From NCBI GenBank assembly GCA_029939875.1, contig JAOZSC010000189.1:1-5885 (forward strand): DNA of 5,885 bases, given 5' to 3'. Numbering within the stretch: the first letter of the stretch is position 1; each line of letters begins with the position of its first letter. Positions 1-5,369 of this stretch are shown piece after piece. A program made the position numbers and the translations under genes. The DNA comes from Desulfobacterales bacterium. Lineage in GTDB: Bacteria; Desulfobacterota; Desulfobacteria; Desulfobacterales; JAFDCJ01. The notes beneath the pieces are model-generated. The model made no database searches and had not been told where the DNA came from. It saw nothing but the letters and a program-made list of their open reading frames with translations.

Positions 1-641
1 AGGTACTGGATTCCCAGGTAGGCCAGAAAGACCCCGCAGGCACCTAAAAAGTATTTGTATTTTTGACAGTCATCGGACAGCAGCAGCAAAACCAGAAAAA
101 AAGCCGGGGTCATTTTAAAGCTGGCGGCTGCCAGCACAAAAGCGCAAAAAAGTTTCAGCCGGGCTTTGATATAAAAGCCGAAGGCCAGCCACAGCAGGAC
201 CTGCTCGGCCAGGTTGATGTTGCCGGCGATCAGGTCCAGAAATACGGTGCTGTTAAAGGCCAGCAGGCAAAAGAGGTAAAAAAGGCTGTCCGCATCTTTT
301 TTCAAAAATTCTCGTTTCCAGAAATACACCAGCCCGATGAACAGGGCGCATTTTACAAAAAGAAAAATGTGAAAAGCACTTTTGTAGTCAGTCAACGAAA
401 AAAGGCGGTAAAAAAAAAGGGTTACCGGCGGGTAGGTGTATAAAAAACGGGTGTGGGCCCGGGGAAATAAAATGTCGGCATCATACGGGTTGGCCCCGGA
501 GGCGTAGATCTGTCCGGCCTGGCGATGGGTGCGAAAATCCCATTGGTAACTGTTAAGATTGCCCGATATGTGCAGGACCAGGGTGAGAAAATAGGCCAGC
601 AGCACAACAGTAAAAAACGGCCCGGCTATTTTTCTGACCAT
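1..641 (-). CDS. Polytopic membrane protein, GT87/DUF2029-like glycosyltransferase (3' end outside window)
   Basis: Reading the minus strand from ATG at 641 gives 213 uninterrupted residues up to the window edge, so the C-terminal part is missing. The start is supported by AAAAAGGAG six bases upstream. The protein begins with a hydrophobic segment (about residues 8-27), followed by an outward loop with Trp-Asp-Phe (Asp35), a GANPYD motif (49-54) and YTYPP (68-72). At least four more hydrophobic segments follow, including one with a conserved-looking GNINLAEQ and a later SFKMTPAFFL stretch. This order (Asp in the first loop, NPYD, YPP, then GN.N and K.P) is what I know from the GT87 (DUF2029) GT-C fold glycosyltransferases. 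These are integral membrane enzymes that transfer sugars, often mannose or arabinose, from polyprenyl-phosphate donors. Asp35 is the likely catalytic acid by analogy. The gene is divergent from the glycyl radical operon and probably functionally unrelated. Donor and acceptor cannot be read from the sequence. Confidence 0.8.
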   Translation of the reverse strand, partial: MVRKIAGPFFTVVLLAYFLTLVLHISGNLNSYQWDFRTHRQAGQIYASGANPYDADILFPRAHTRFLYTYPPVTLFFYRLFSLTDYKSAFHIFLFVKCALFIGLVYFWKREFLKKDADSLFYLFCLLAFNSTVFLDLIAGNINLAEQVLLWLAFGFYIKARLKLFCAFVLAAASFKMTPAFFLVLLLLSDDCQKYKYFLGACGVFLAYLGIQY

Positions 642-662
642 GGTTGGCTCCTTTTTGCAGCG

Positions 663-691
663 AATATGACAAAAAGACGTCCCAGTGTCAA
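663..691 (-). promoter_or_regulatory. Predicted sigma70-type promoter for the GT87-like gene
   Basis: On the minus strand a perfect TTGACA (-35, 691-686) is followed after exactly 17 bases by CATATT (-10, 668-663; four of six match TATAAT). The -10 box lies about 20 bases upstream of the ATG at 641, which would give a short leader containing the AAAAAGGAG ribosome binding site. This is a prediction from motif and spacing only. Confidence 0.55.
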
Positions 692-776
692 GCACCGCTC
701 CCGCCGTTATCCCATCGATGTGGACTGTTAAACATTGATTGCCGGCAAAAAGCCGCTTAATATTCCCAAATAATTA

Positions 777-806
777 TTGACATCCCCTTTGCTGATATAT
801 TAAACT
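777..806 (+). promoter_or_regulatory. Predicted sigma70-type promoter for the GntR regulator and possibly the GRE operon
   Basis: A perfect TTGACA lies at 777-782. The AT-rich stretch at 796-806 offers several -10 candidates: TAAACT at 801-806 with an 18-base spacer, or TTAAAC at 800-805 with a 17-base spacer. Transcription would start near 811-814, inside or next to the FadR-type operator at 813-823. No comparable promoter was found in the 69 bases before the GRE gene, so this may be the main operon promoter. The -10 box is imperfect. Confidence 0.5.
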
Positions 807-812
807 AGCTAC

Positions 813-823
813 TGGTAATACCA
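813..823 (+). promoter_or_regulatory. Putative FadR-family operator, TGGT-N3-ACCA
   Basis: TGGTAATACCA is an inverted repeat with perfect 4-base half-sites around a 3-base centre. It fits the T.GT-N3-AC.A consensus established for FadR-subfamily GntR regulators and the core of the E. coli FadR box. It lies at the predicted transcription start and 11 bases ahead of the AGGAG ribosome binding site (834-838) of a gene encoding just such a regulator. Binding there would block transcription, so negative autoregulation is the natural inference. I saw no second copy of this 11-base pattern upstream of the GRE gene. Confidence 0.65.
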
Positions 824-844
824 CCTGCCATATAGGAGATATTC

Positions 845-1570
845 ATGTCGCAACTTCTCGCACCGATCCGGGCTGAAAGCCTCAAAGATGTGTTTATCAG
901 GCGCTTTGAAGAATTGATTCTTTCCGGAGTATTTCCCATCAGACAAAAACTTCCTTCCGAACGCGAACTGGCCCTGCAGCTCGGTGTCAGCCGGCCTGTT
1001 GTCCATGAGGGGCTGGTAGATCTGGCCGCAAAAGGTCTGGTGACCATGATTCCAAGGGTGGGTACCATGGTCAATGATTACCGCCAGGAAGGCTCGTTGG
1101 CTCTGTTGACATCTCTGGTCAACTACCACCAGGGGGATCTGGAACCCGAACTTCTTGGCAGTTTGCTGGAAATGCGCTTGCTGTTTGAGGTGGAAACCGC
1201 CCGGCTGGCCGCCTTGCGTCGAACCGTGGAACAGCTATCTTCTTTGCACGGCTTTATCCGCGAGGAGGAAAATATAGACAGTCAGGATGTTGAAGGGATC
1301 AGCGCGCTGGATTTTGCATTTCATCATCTCGTGGCACTGGCTTCCGGCAATCACATCTATCCGCTGCTGCTTAACTCATTCAAGCAGTGCTACAGCACCC
1401 TTGCCGGTCAGTTTTTCACTGATCCGGCTCTGGTGCCGGAAGTGTTCTGCTTTCACAAAGAGCTGGTCGGCGCCTTGGAAGATAAAGATGAAAAAATGGC
1501 GACGCAAATTATGAAACGCATGCTGGTCCACGGGGCCGAGCATTTGTCCGACAAAGGGCAGAGGGCATAG
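845..1570 (+). CDS. GntR-family transcriptional regulator, FadR subfamily (FCD-type effector domain)
   Basis: This 241-residue protein has the usual length and layout of FadR-subfamily GntR repressors. The N-terminal winged helix (about 13-78) contains KLPSERELALQLGVSRP and ends in the wing GLVTMIPRVGTMVNDY. An all-helical C-terminal domain (about 85-234) carries Asp156-x3-His160 and His204, which match metal ligands of the FCD domain, a fold that binds small carboxylates. The start at 845 has AGGAG six bases upstream. Two oddities: the recognition-helix position that is usually Arg (as in SRTPVREAL) is His54, and the expected last FCD ligand, about 22 residues after His204, is Met226, with His229 one helical turn later. 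It precedes the GRE gene by 69 bases on the same strand, so it is probably the local regulator, sensing a substrate or product of the pathway. The effector is unknown. Family assignment is firm; the FCD label is a little less so. Confidence 0.93.
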   Translation: MSQLLAPIRAESLKDVFIRRFEELILSGVFPIRQKLPSERELALQLGVSRPVVHEGLVDLAAKGLVTMIPRVGTMVNDYRQEGSLALLTSLVNYHQGDLEPELLGSLLEMRLLFEVETARLAALRRTVEQLSSLHGFIREEENIDSQDVEGISALDFAFHHLVALASGNHIYPLLLNSFKQCYSTLAGQFFTDPALVPEVFCFHKELVGALEDKDEKMATQIMKRMLVHGAEHLSDKGQRA

Positions 1571-1590
1571 CGCAAAGAGCATAGGGCAGG
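1556..1590 (+). repeat. Degenerate tandem heptamer repeat, five units, spanning the regulator stop codon
   Basis: Five consecutive 7-base units are GGGCAGA, GGGCATA, GCGCAAA, GAGCATA and GGGCAGG, with consensus GGGCATA. The first two units encode the C-terminal residues of the regulator, and its TAG stop (1568-1570) spans the junction of units two and three. The repeat then continues into the intergenic spacer. Similar GCATAG-type heptads are, from my recollection, common between genes in Desulfobacterota genomes. A role is not apparent. Confidence 0.6.
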
Positions 1591-1597
1591 CGCCTGC
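1586..1597. repeat. Perfect 12-base palindrome in the regulator-GRE spacer
   Basis: GCAGGCGCCTGC equals its own reverse complement. It begins within the last heptamer unit and lies about 30 bases before the GRE ribosome binding site. A second, 8-base palindrome, CGTTAACG, follows at 1600-1607. They could be protein-binding sites or a chance result of the GC-rich heptads. Neither is followed by a T-run, so no terminator is claimed. Confidence 0.4.
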
Positions 1598-1625
1598 ATC
1601 GTTAACGCCATGCGCCGGGCTTTCG

Positions 1626-1631
1626 AAGGAG
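1626..1631 (+). promoter_or_regulatory. Strong ribosome binding site that sets the GRE start at 1640
   Basis: AAGGAG sits eight bases before ATG 1640. An in-frame ATG at 1610 has no such signal and would add ten residues (MRRAFEGEFT) that are partly encoded by this ribosome binding site itself. The start at 1640 is therefore preferred. Confidence 0.85.
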
Positions 1632-1639
1632 AATTCACC

Positions 1640-4156
1640 ATGACTGCAGTTGCACTTTCCACCGTCGAGCACGGTCTCAAAGAACCCCGGGGCCTTTCAC
1701 CGAGGATTCAATGGCTGAGGGATTATTATTTTCAGGGCACCGAGCGGGCCTGGAACAATGAGTTTGTTGCCTGGACCACCGGTACCCCCTGGGACGTCCA
1801 GTTTAACGAGATAACATTTTACATCGTTCCTGAAACCTATACCCTGCTGCAGACACTGCGGGGATCCTTTCGCCAGGCAGCCAGGAAAATCGATCTTCAT
1901 CCTGATTTCTGGTCCTGGAGTTTGGTTGAACGGCGCAGCTGGTTTATCAAACAGGTCATGGTCAACGCTATGCCAAAAGAGGTTCTGCCGGGGGATCTGA
2001 TTGCCGGCGGGCGGTTTAATATCCAGACCTCCATGTGCCTGACGGAAAAAGAGCAGCAGGAATATGACCAGTCGGTTCTCGGTAAAAACGGTGCCCGGTC
2101 CCGGATGAAGTGGTTTCACGACCACGGTTACGGCAATGCCGGTGCCACCAGCGGCCACCTGATTCCCGATCATGCGCGGGTGCTCAAAACTGGCTGGAAG
2201 GCCGTTTATGCCGATCTCGAGTCGCGTTACGGGGCGCTGAATGCCCGGGACAAAAAAGGCCCCCGGGGGGACCAGTTGCGGGCCATGATGACGGCGGCGA
2301 CCATGCCGCGTGAGCTGGCCGCAGAATATGCCCGTCTCTGCCATAAGCTGGCTGCCGATCAAAACGAATCCCATCGTCGGCAGGAGTTTTTGCAAATGGC
2401 CCGGAATTTAGAACGAATATCCTGGGAGCCGGCCCGGACTTTCTGGGAAGCCGTGCAGGCGTTGTGGATCAATCACATGTTGATCATGAGTGACGAGAAT
2501 TACCCGGGACCTGGAACGTCGTTCGGCCGTATTGACCAGTACCTGCTGCCCTACTGGGAGTATTCCCTGTCCCACGGGATGCCGCGCGAATTCGGCAAGG
2601 AAATTTTAAAATGCTTCTGGGTGCACTGCAATACCGCTTATGATGCCATGATCCGCAACGGCAACCAGGGCATCACGGCAGGCTTTGGCCAGCTGATCAC
2701 CCTGGCAGGCATGGGGCAGGGCGGTCAGGATCTGACCAATGATTTGACCTATGCCTTTCTTGAGGTCATCGATGAGATGACACCGATACTGGAGCCCAAA
2801 CCGAACGTGAGGCTGCACCGCAACAGCCCCGACAAATTGCTGGAGTGCCTGGTCGATATGATTGCGGTCAGTCAGGGCTCTCCGTTTTTGCTCAATTTCG
2901 ATGAGCGCTCCATGGCCGGAATGATTCTCGAGGCCCGCAAGGCGGGGATTTCGCATCTGATCAATGAAAGCACTGTCTATGATTATGCCCCGGTGGGATG
3001 TCTTGAAAACACCATGGTGGGAAATGACCGTTCCGGCACCGTTGACAATAATCTTAATCTGCTCAAGGCCGTCGAACTGGCGCTGACCGGTGGAAAAGAC
3101 CTGTTGCCGTTTTTTAACCCCATGACCGGGCAAGAGGAAAAGGTCAAACAGGATGGCCCCGACACCGGGGATGGCGCGCAGTTTAAAAGCTGGGATGAAT
3201 TCTGGCAGGCCTACGTCGAACAGACCGGCTACATTATTCATAAATGCGTTGAAACCTATGAACTGTCCGAATCGATACGGGCAAAATTTTCCCCCACCGC
3301 CTATCTTTCCTGCCTGGTGCACGGCTGCGCTGAAAAGGCCCTGGACATCACCCGGGGAGGGGCCGAGATCAATTTTACAACCCTTGAGGCGGTCACCTAT
3401 GCCACCACCGTCGACTCCTTGCTGGCCATTAAATACCTGGTGTTTGACAAGCATCAATGCTCTATGGCCGAGCTCATCGCCGCCATGAAAGATAACTGGC
3501 AGGGGCATGAAGTGCTCCAGGCCCTGGCGAAAAACAAGGCTCCCAAGTACGGACGTGACGATGATCAGGCCGATGCAATGGCCCGCCAGGTCATGGACCT
3601 GTGGTGTCAGGAGACCTGGAAATACAAAACCGCTTCTACGAATCGACAGTTCAGACCCGGCATGCTCAGCTGGAATTACTGGGCCGGCGACGGGTTTGTT
3701 ATGGCCGCCAGCGCGAATGGCCGGCCCCGGGGCGAATTTTTATCCAACGCCATTTGTCCATCCAACGGCGCGGACATCAACGGGCCGACTTCCAACGCCA
3801 ATTCCGTAGGAAAAGTATTGGGCGGCCGGGCGGCGGATGGCAACGGTGACTGGCAAGATTATTTGAACTGCCTTCCCAACGGCGCCAGCCACACAATTAC
3901 CTTTAACCCCTCAATCATCAAGGATCCCGAGCACAGGGAAAAATTCAAAGCTTTTTTAAGAGGCTACTGTGAAAACGGCGGCACATGTCTGCAGGTTAAC
4001 ATGCTGGATGCCGATATGCTCCAGGATGCCCAGCAAAACCCGGCGAATTACCGACACTTGCTGGTCCGGATAACCGGCTATAACGCCTATTTTACCACCG
4101 TGGGAAAAGAGTTGCAGGATGAAGTCATCTGCCGGGTGAGCCATGGTCGGTTTTGA
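1640..4156 (+). CDS. Glycyl radical enzyme (pyruvate formate-lyase family), Cys-x-Glu type, substrate unknown
   Basis: The 838-residue protein has the family's usual size: a PFL-type barrel domain (about 20-690) and a C-terminal glycyl radical domain (about 700-835). Gly813 lies in VRITGYNAYF, 25 residues before the C-terminus, and would carry the stored radical. The thiyl-radical cysteine is Cys454 in APVGCLEN, with Glu456 two residues on. Other family landmarks are GSPFLLNFDE (413-422), RGGAEINF (572-579) and NGRPRGEF (693-700) before GADINGPT (710-717). Cys-x-Glu is known from eliminases (glycerol/diol dehydratase, choline and isethionate lyases) and arylacetate decarboxylases; as far as I recall, hydroxyphenylacetate decarboxylase also has GCLE. 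Benzylsuccinate and alkylsuccinate synthases lack the Glu, so hydrocarbon addition is unlikely. The short N-terminus shows no clear microcompartment-targeting extension, and no small-subunit gene follows. The enzyme should be cytosolic, anaerobic and oxygen-labile. Its reaction (decarboxylation, dehydration or another C-X cleavage) cannot be decided from the sequence. Confidence 0.93.
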   Translation: MTAVALSTVEHGLKEPRGLSPRIQWLRDYYFQGTERAWNNEFVAWTTGTPWDVQFNEITFYIVPETYTLLQTLRGSFRQAARKIDLHPDFWSWSLVERRSWFIKQVMVNAMPKEVLPGDLIAGGRFNIQTSMCLTEKEQQEYDQSVLGKNGARSRMKWFHDHGYGNAGATSGHLIPDHARVLKTGWKAVYADLESRYGALNARDKKGPRGDQLRAMMTAATMPRELAAEYARLCHKLAADQNESHRRQEFLQMARNLERISWEPARTFWEAVQALWINHMLIMSDENYPGPGTSFGRIDQYLLPYWEYSLSHGMPREFGKEILKCFWVHCNTAYDAMIRNGNQGITAGFGQLITLAGMGQGGQDLTNDLTYAFLEVIDEMTPILEPKPNVRLHRNSPDKLLECLVDMIAVSQGSPFLLNFDERSMAGMILEARKAGISHLINESTVYDYAPVGCLENTMVGNDRSGTVDNNLNLLKAVELALTGGKDLLPFFNPMTGQEEKVKQDGPDTGDGAQFKSWDEFWQAYVEQTGYIIHKCVETYELSESIRAKFSPTAYLSCLVHGCAEKALDITRGGAEINFTTLEAVTYATTVDSLLAIKYLVFDKHQCSMAELIAAMKDNWQGHEVLQALAKNKAPKYGRDDDQADAMARQVMDLWCQETWKYKTASTNRQFRPGMLSWNYWAGDGFVMAASANGRPRGEFLSNAICPSNGADINGPTSNANSVGKVLGGRAADGNGDWQDYLNCLPNGASHTITFNPSIIKDPEHREKFKAFLRGYCENGGTCLQVNMLDADMLQDAQQNPANYRHLLVRITGYNAYFTTVGKELQDEVICRVSHGRF

Positions 4157-4164
4157 TGGCAGGC

Positions 4165-4326
4165 TCACCGCCGAGACGCAAAGATCGCTGAGAAGCAAGA
4201 CTTAGTATCTGTCAGATGTACTATGTGATTCAATTTTTTGGAAAATTAAAGTGCATTATTTTCCGTGCTCTCAACGGAAAGTAAGGAAAACTTTTGTTCT
4301 CTGCGCCCTTAGCGCCTCTGCGGTGA
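4165..4326. repeat. Non-coding element with 30-base imperfect terminal inverted repeats (MITE- or REP-like)
   Basis: The left arm (4165-4194, starting TCACCGCCGAGACGC) and the reverse complement of the right arm (4297-4326, starting TCACCGCAGAGGCGC) match at 24 of 30 positions. The interior of about 100 bases is more AT-rich than the flanking genes and contains smaller inverted repeats. CACCGC-AGAGGCGC-type sequences of this kind recur, from memory, between genes of many environmental bacteria including Desulfobacterota. That suggests a mobile or domesticated repeat rather than a gene-specific signal. No transposase is encoded and no clear target-site duplication was recognised. In RNA the two arms could pair into a long stem between the two messages. 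Confidence 0.65.
4260..4280 (+). repeat. Small perfect hairpin inside the intergenic element
   Basis: TTTCCGT (4260-4266) pairs perfectly with ACGGAAA (4274-4280) across a 7-base loop. No immediate T-run follows on the plus strand, so it is not a classical terminator. Two weaker inverted repeats lie upstream: AATTTT/AAAATT at 4232-4247 and TAGTA/TACTA at 4203-4223. Together they suggest that the element folds when transcribed. Confidence 0.45.
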
Positions 4327-4370
4327 AAAAAGATTATTCAATAGATCAAGAAATCTAATCTGGCAGGAAA

Positions 4371-5345
4371 ATGGAAGCTACTATCCTGGAAATCCAGCGC
4401 ATGTCCACCGAAGACGGTCCCGGCCTGCGCACCACGGTTTTTTTCAAGGGCTGCAGCCTGCACTGCAACTGGTGCCACAACCCGGAAAGCATTTCTCCCC
4501 GTGCCCAGGTGCACTGGATTGAAAACCGCTGCATCGGTTGCAAGATCTGCCTGGAGGTGTGTCCTCAGGCAGCGCTGTCCTTTACCGAAGCTGGCAATAA
4601 GATAGACCGCGTTTTGTGCAACGGCTGTGGCCTGTGTGTGGAACAGTGTCCTGCCGGTGCTCTGGAGCTTCTAGGAGAGCAATGGGAACTGGATGATCTG
4701 GTTGCCGAGCTGATCAAAGACAAGGCATACTTTGATAAATCAGGCGGCGGTGTCACTCTCAGTGGCGGTGAACCGACCCTGCAGGCACCGTTCGCCGGTC
4801 GCTTGTTGCAACAGTTGAAAAACCTGGGGATTCACACGGCGCTGGATACCTGCGGCCTGAGTCCCTGGCCGGCCATGGAAGGGATTTTGCCATACGTTGA
4901 TCTGGTGCTCTATGACCTTAAGGTGATGGATTCTCATTTGCATCGGGCCTATACCGGCAGCGGCAATGAAAAAATTCTGGCCAACCTCATGCATCTACGG
5001 GATGTCATGGTCTCCGATGGCCATCCGCGGCAACTGTGGATCCGCACGCCGATCATTCCGGGGGCAACGGATGCGGCATCAAACATCCGGGACATCGGGC
5101 GGTTTGTGGGCACGCATCTCAATGGGGTGGTCAGCCGCTGGGAGTTGTGTGCCTTCAACAACCTGTGCCGGGATAAATACCGTCGCCTTGACCGGGACTG
5201 GCAATTTAAAGACTGCGCCCTGCTGGGTAAATTGTCCATGGAAAAAATGGCCGCTGTGGCCCGAAATTGCGGAGTCGATCCGGACATCGTGCACTGGAGC
5301 GGATCGACCCTGCTTGAAGCGGGCGCGAAAATGAATGCCGCCTGA
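4371..5345 (+). CDS. Glycyl radical enzyme activating enzyme (radical SAM, with two extra 4Fe-4S clusters)
   Basis: This 324-residue protein would install the radical on Gly813 of the upstream GRE by reductive cleavage of S-adenosylmethionine. The radical SAM signature is Cys28-x3-Cys32-x2-Cys35 (GCSLHCNWCHNPE), following the family's IQRMSTEDGPGLRTTVF start. A ferredoxin-like insert gives two clusters: Cys54, 57, 60, 64 and Cys83, 86, 89, 93. SGGEP (131-135) and a DLKVMDSHLHRAYTG segment are further hallmarks. The insert is typical of activases for GREs other than pyruvate formate-lyase. The ATG at 4371 is kept despite short ribosome binding site spacing, because the next Met (residue 11) would cut into the conserved N-terminus. 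One oddity is Asn263 in ELCAFNNL, where pyruvate formate-lyase activase and many relatives have His in ELLPYH. Adjacency makes the pairing with the upstream GRE very likely. Confidence 0.95.
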   Translation: MEATILEIQRMSTEDGPGLRTTVFFKGCSLHCNWCHNPESISPRAQVHWIENRCIGCKICLEVCPQAALSFTEAGNKIDRVLCNGCGLCVEQCPAGALELLGEQWELDDLVAELIKDKAYFDKSGGGVTLSGGEPTLQAPFAGRLLQQLKNLGIHTALDTCGLSPWPAMEGILPYVDLVLYDLKVMDSHLHRAYTGSGNEKILANLMHLRDVMVSDGHPRQLWIRTPIIPGATDAASNIRDIGRFVGTHLNGVVSRWELCAFNNLCRDKYRRLDRDWQFKDCALLGKLSMEKMAAVARNCGVDPDIVHWSGSTLLEAGAKMNAA

Positions 5346-5356
5346 AAGAAAAAAAT

Positions 5357-5361
5357 AAGGA
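5357..5361 (+). promoter_or_regulatory. Ribosome binding site supporting a TTG start at 5370
   Basis: AAGGA lies eight bases before TTG 5370, which is normal spacing. The first in-frame ATG (5403) has its purine-rich GAGGAG directly abutting it, leaving no room for initiation. The TTG start is therefore favoured. Confidence 0.6.
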
Positions 5362-5369
5362 AAGAACAA

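Larger units (their letters stand above)
4157..4370. other. Non-coding gap between GRE and activase genes
   Basis: These 214 bases contain no credible gene. Most of the gap is the inverted-repeat-bounded element at 4165-4326, followed by an AT-rich 44-base leader to the activase start. The activase ATG at 4371 is preceded by GGCAGGAAA, a ribosome binding site with unusually short spacing. No convincing intrinsic terminator or consensus TTGACA promoter was seen, so cotranscription through the gap is plausible. Confidence 0.7.

Noticed and set aside
63..443. Plus-strand open frame of 126 codons near the left edge
   Set aside because: It is antisense to the GT87-like gene. Its translation is rich in Gln and Lys without any domain pattern, whereas the minus strand gives clear membrane segments and family motifs.
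732..760. Possible terminator hairpin in the divergent region (GCCGGC AAAAA GCCGC)
   Set aside because: Only four base pairs form around the A5 loop, and it lies upstream of both divergent genes, where no gene ends.
1697..2395. Minus-strand open frame of 232 codons inside the GRE gene
   Set aside because: It lies wholly opposite the GRE coding sequence, has no ribosome binding site that I could see, and its translation shows no recognisable domain. It is a shadow of GC-rich third positions.
2606..3508. Minus-strand open frame of 300 codons inside the GRE gene
   Set aside because: Despite its length it mirrors the conserved catalytic region of the GRE, so its sequence is dictated by the other strand; no family motif is seen.
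1640..4156. Benzylsuccinate or alkylsuccinate synthase (anaerobic hydrocarbon activation)
   Set aside because: The N-terminal WLRDYYFQGTER segment and the likely host invited this reading, but those synthases lack the Glu two residues after the catalytic Cys (VLCMSPG-type site), whereas this protein has GCLEN; accessory small subunits are also not seen.
4260..4300. Possible intrinsic terminator after the GRE
   Set aside because: The 7-base-pair hairpin is followed by GTAAGGAAAAC, not by a T-run; the next T-rich bases are too distant and too short.
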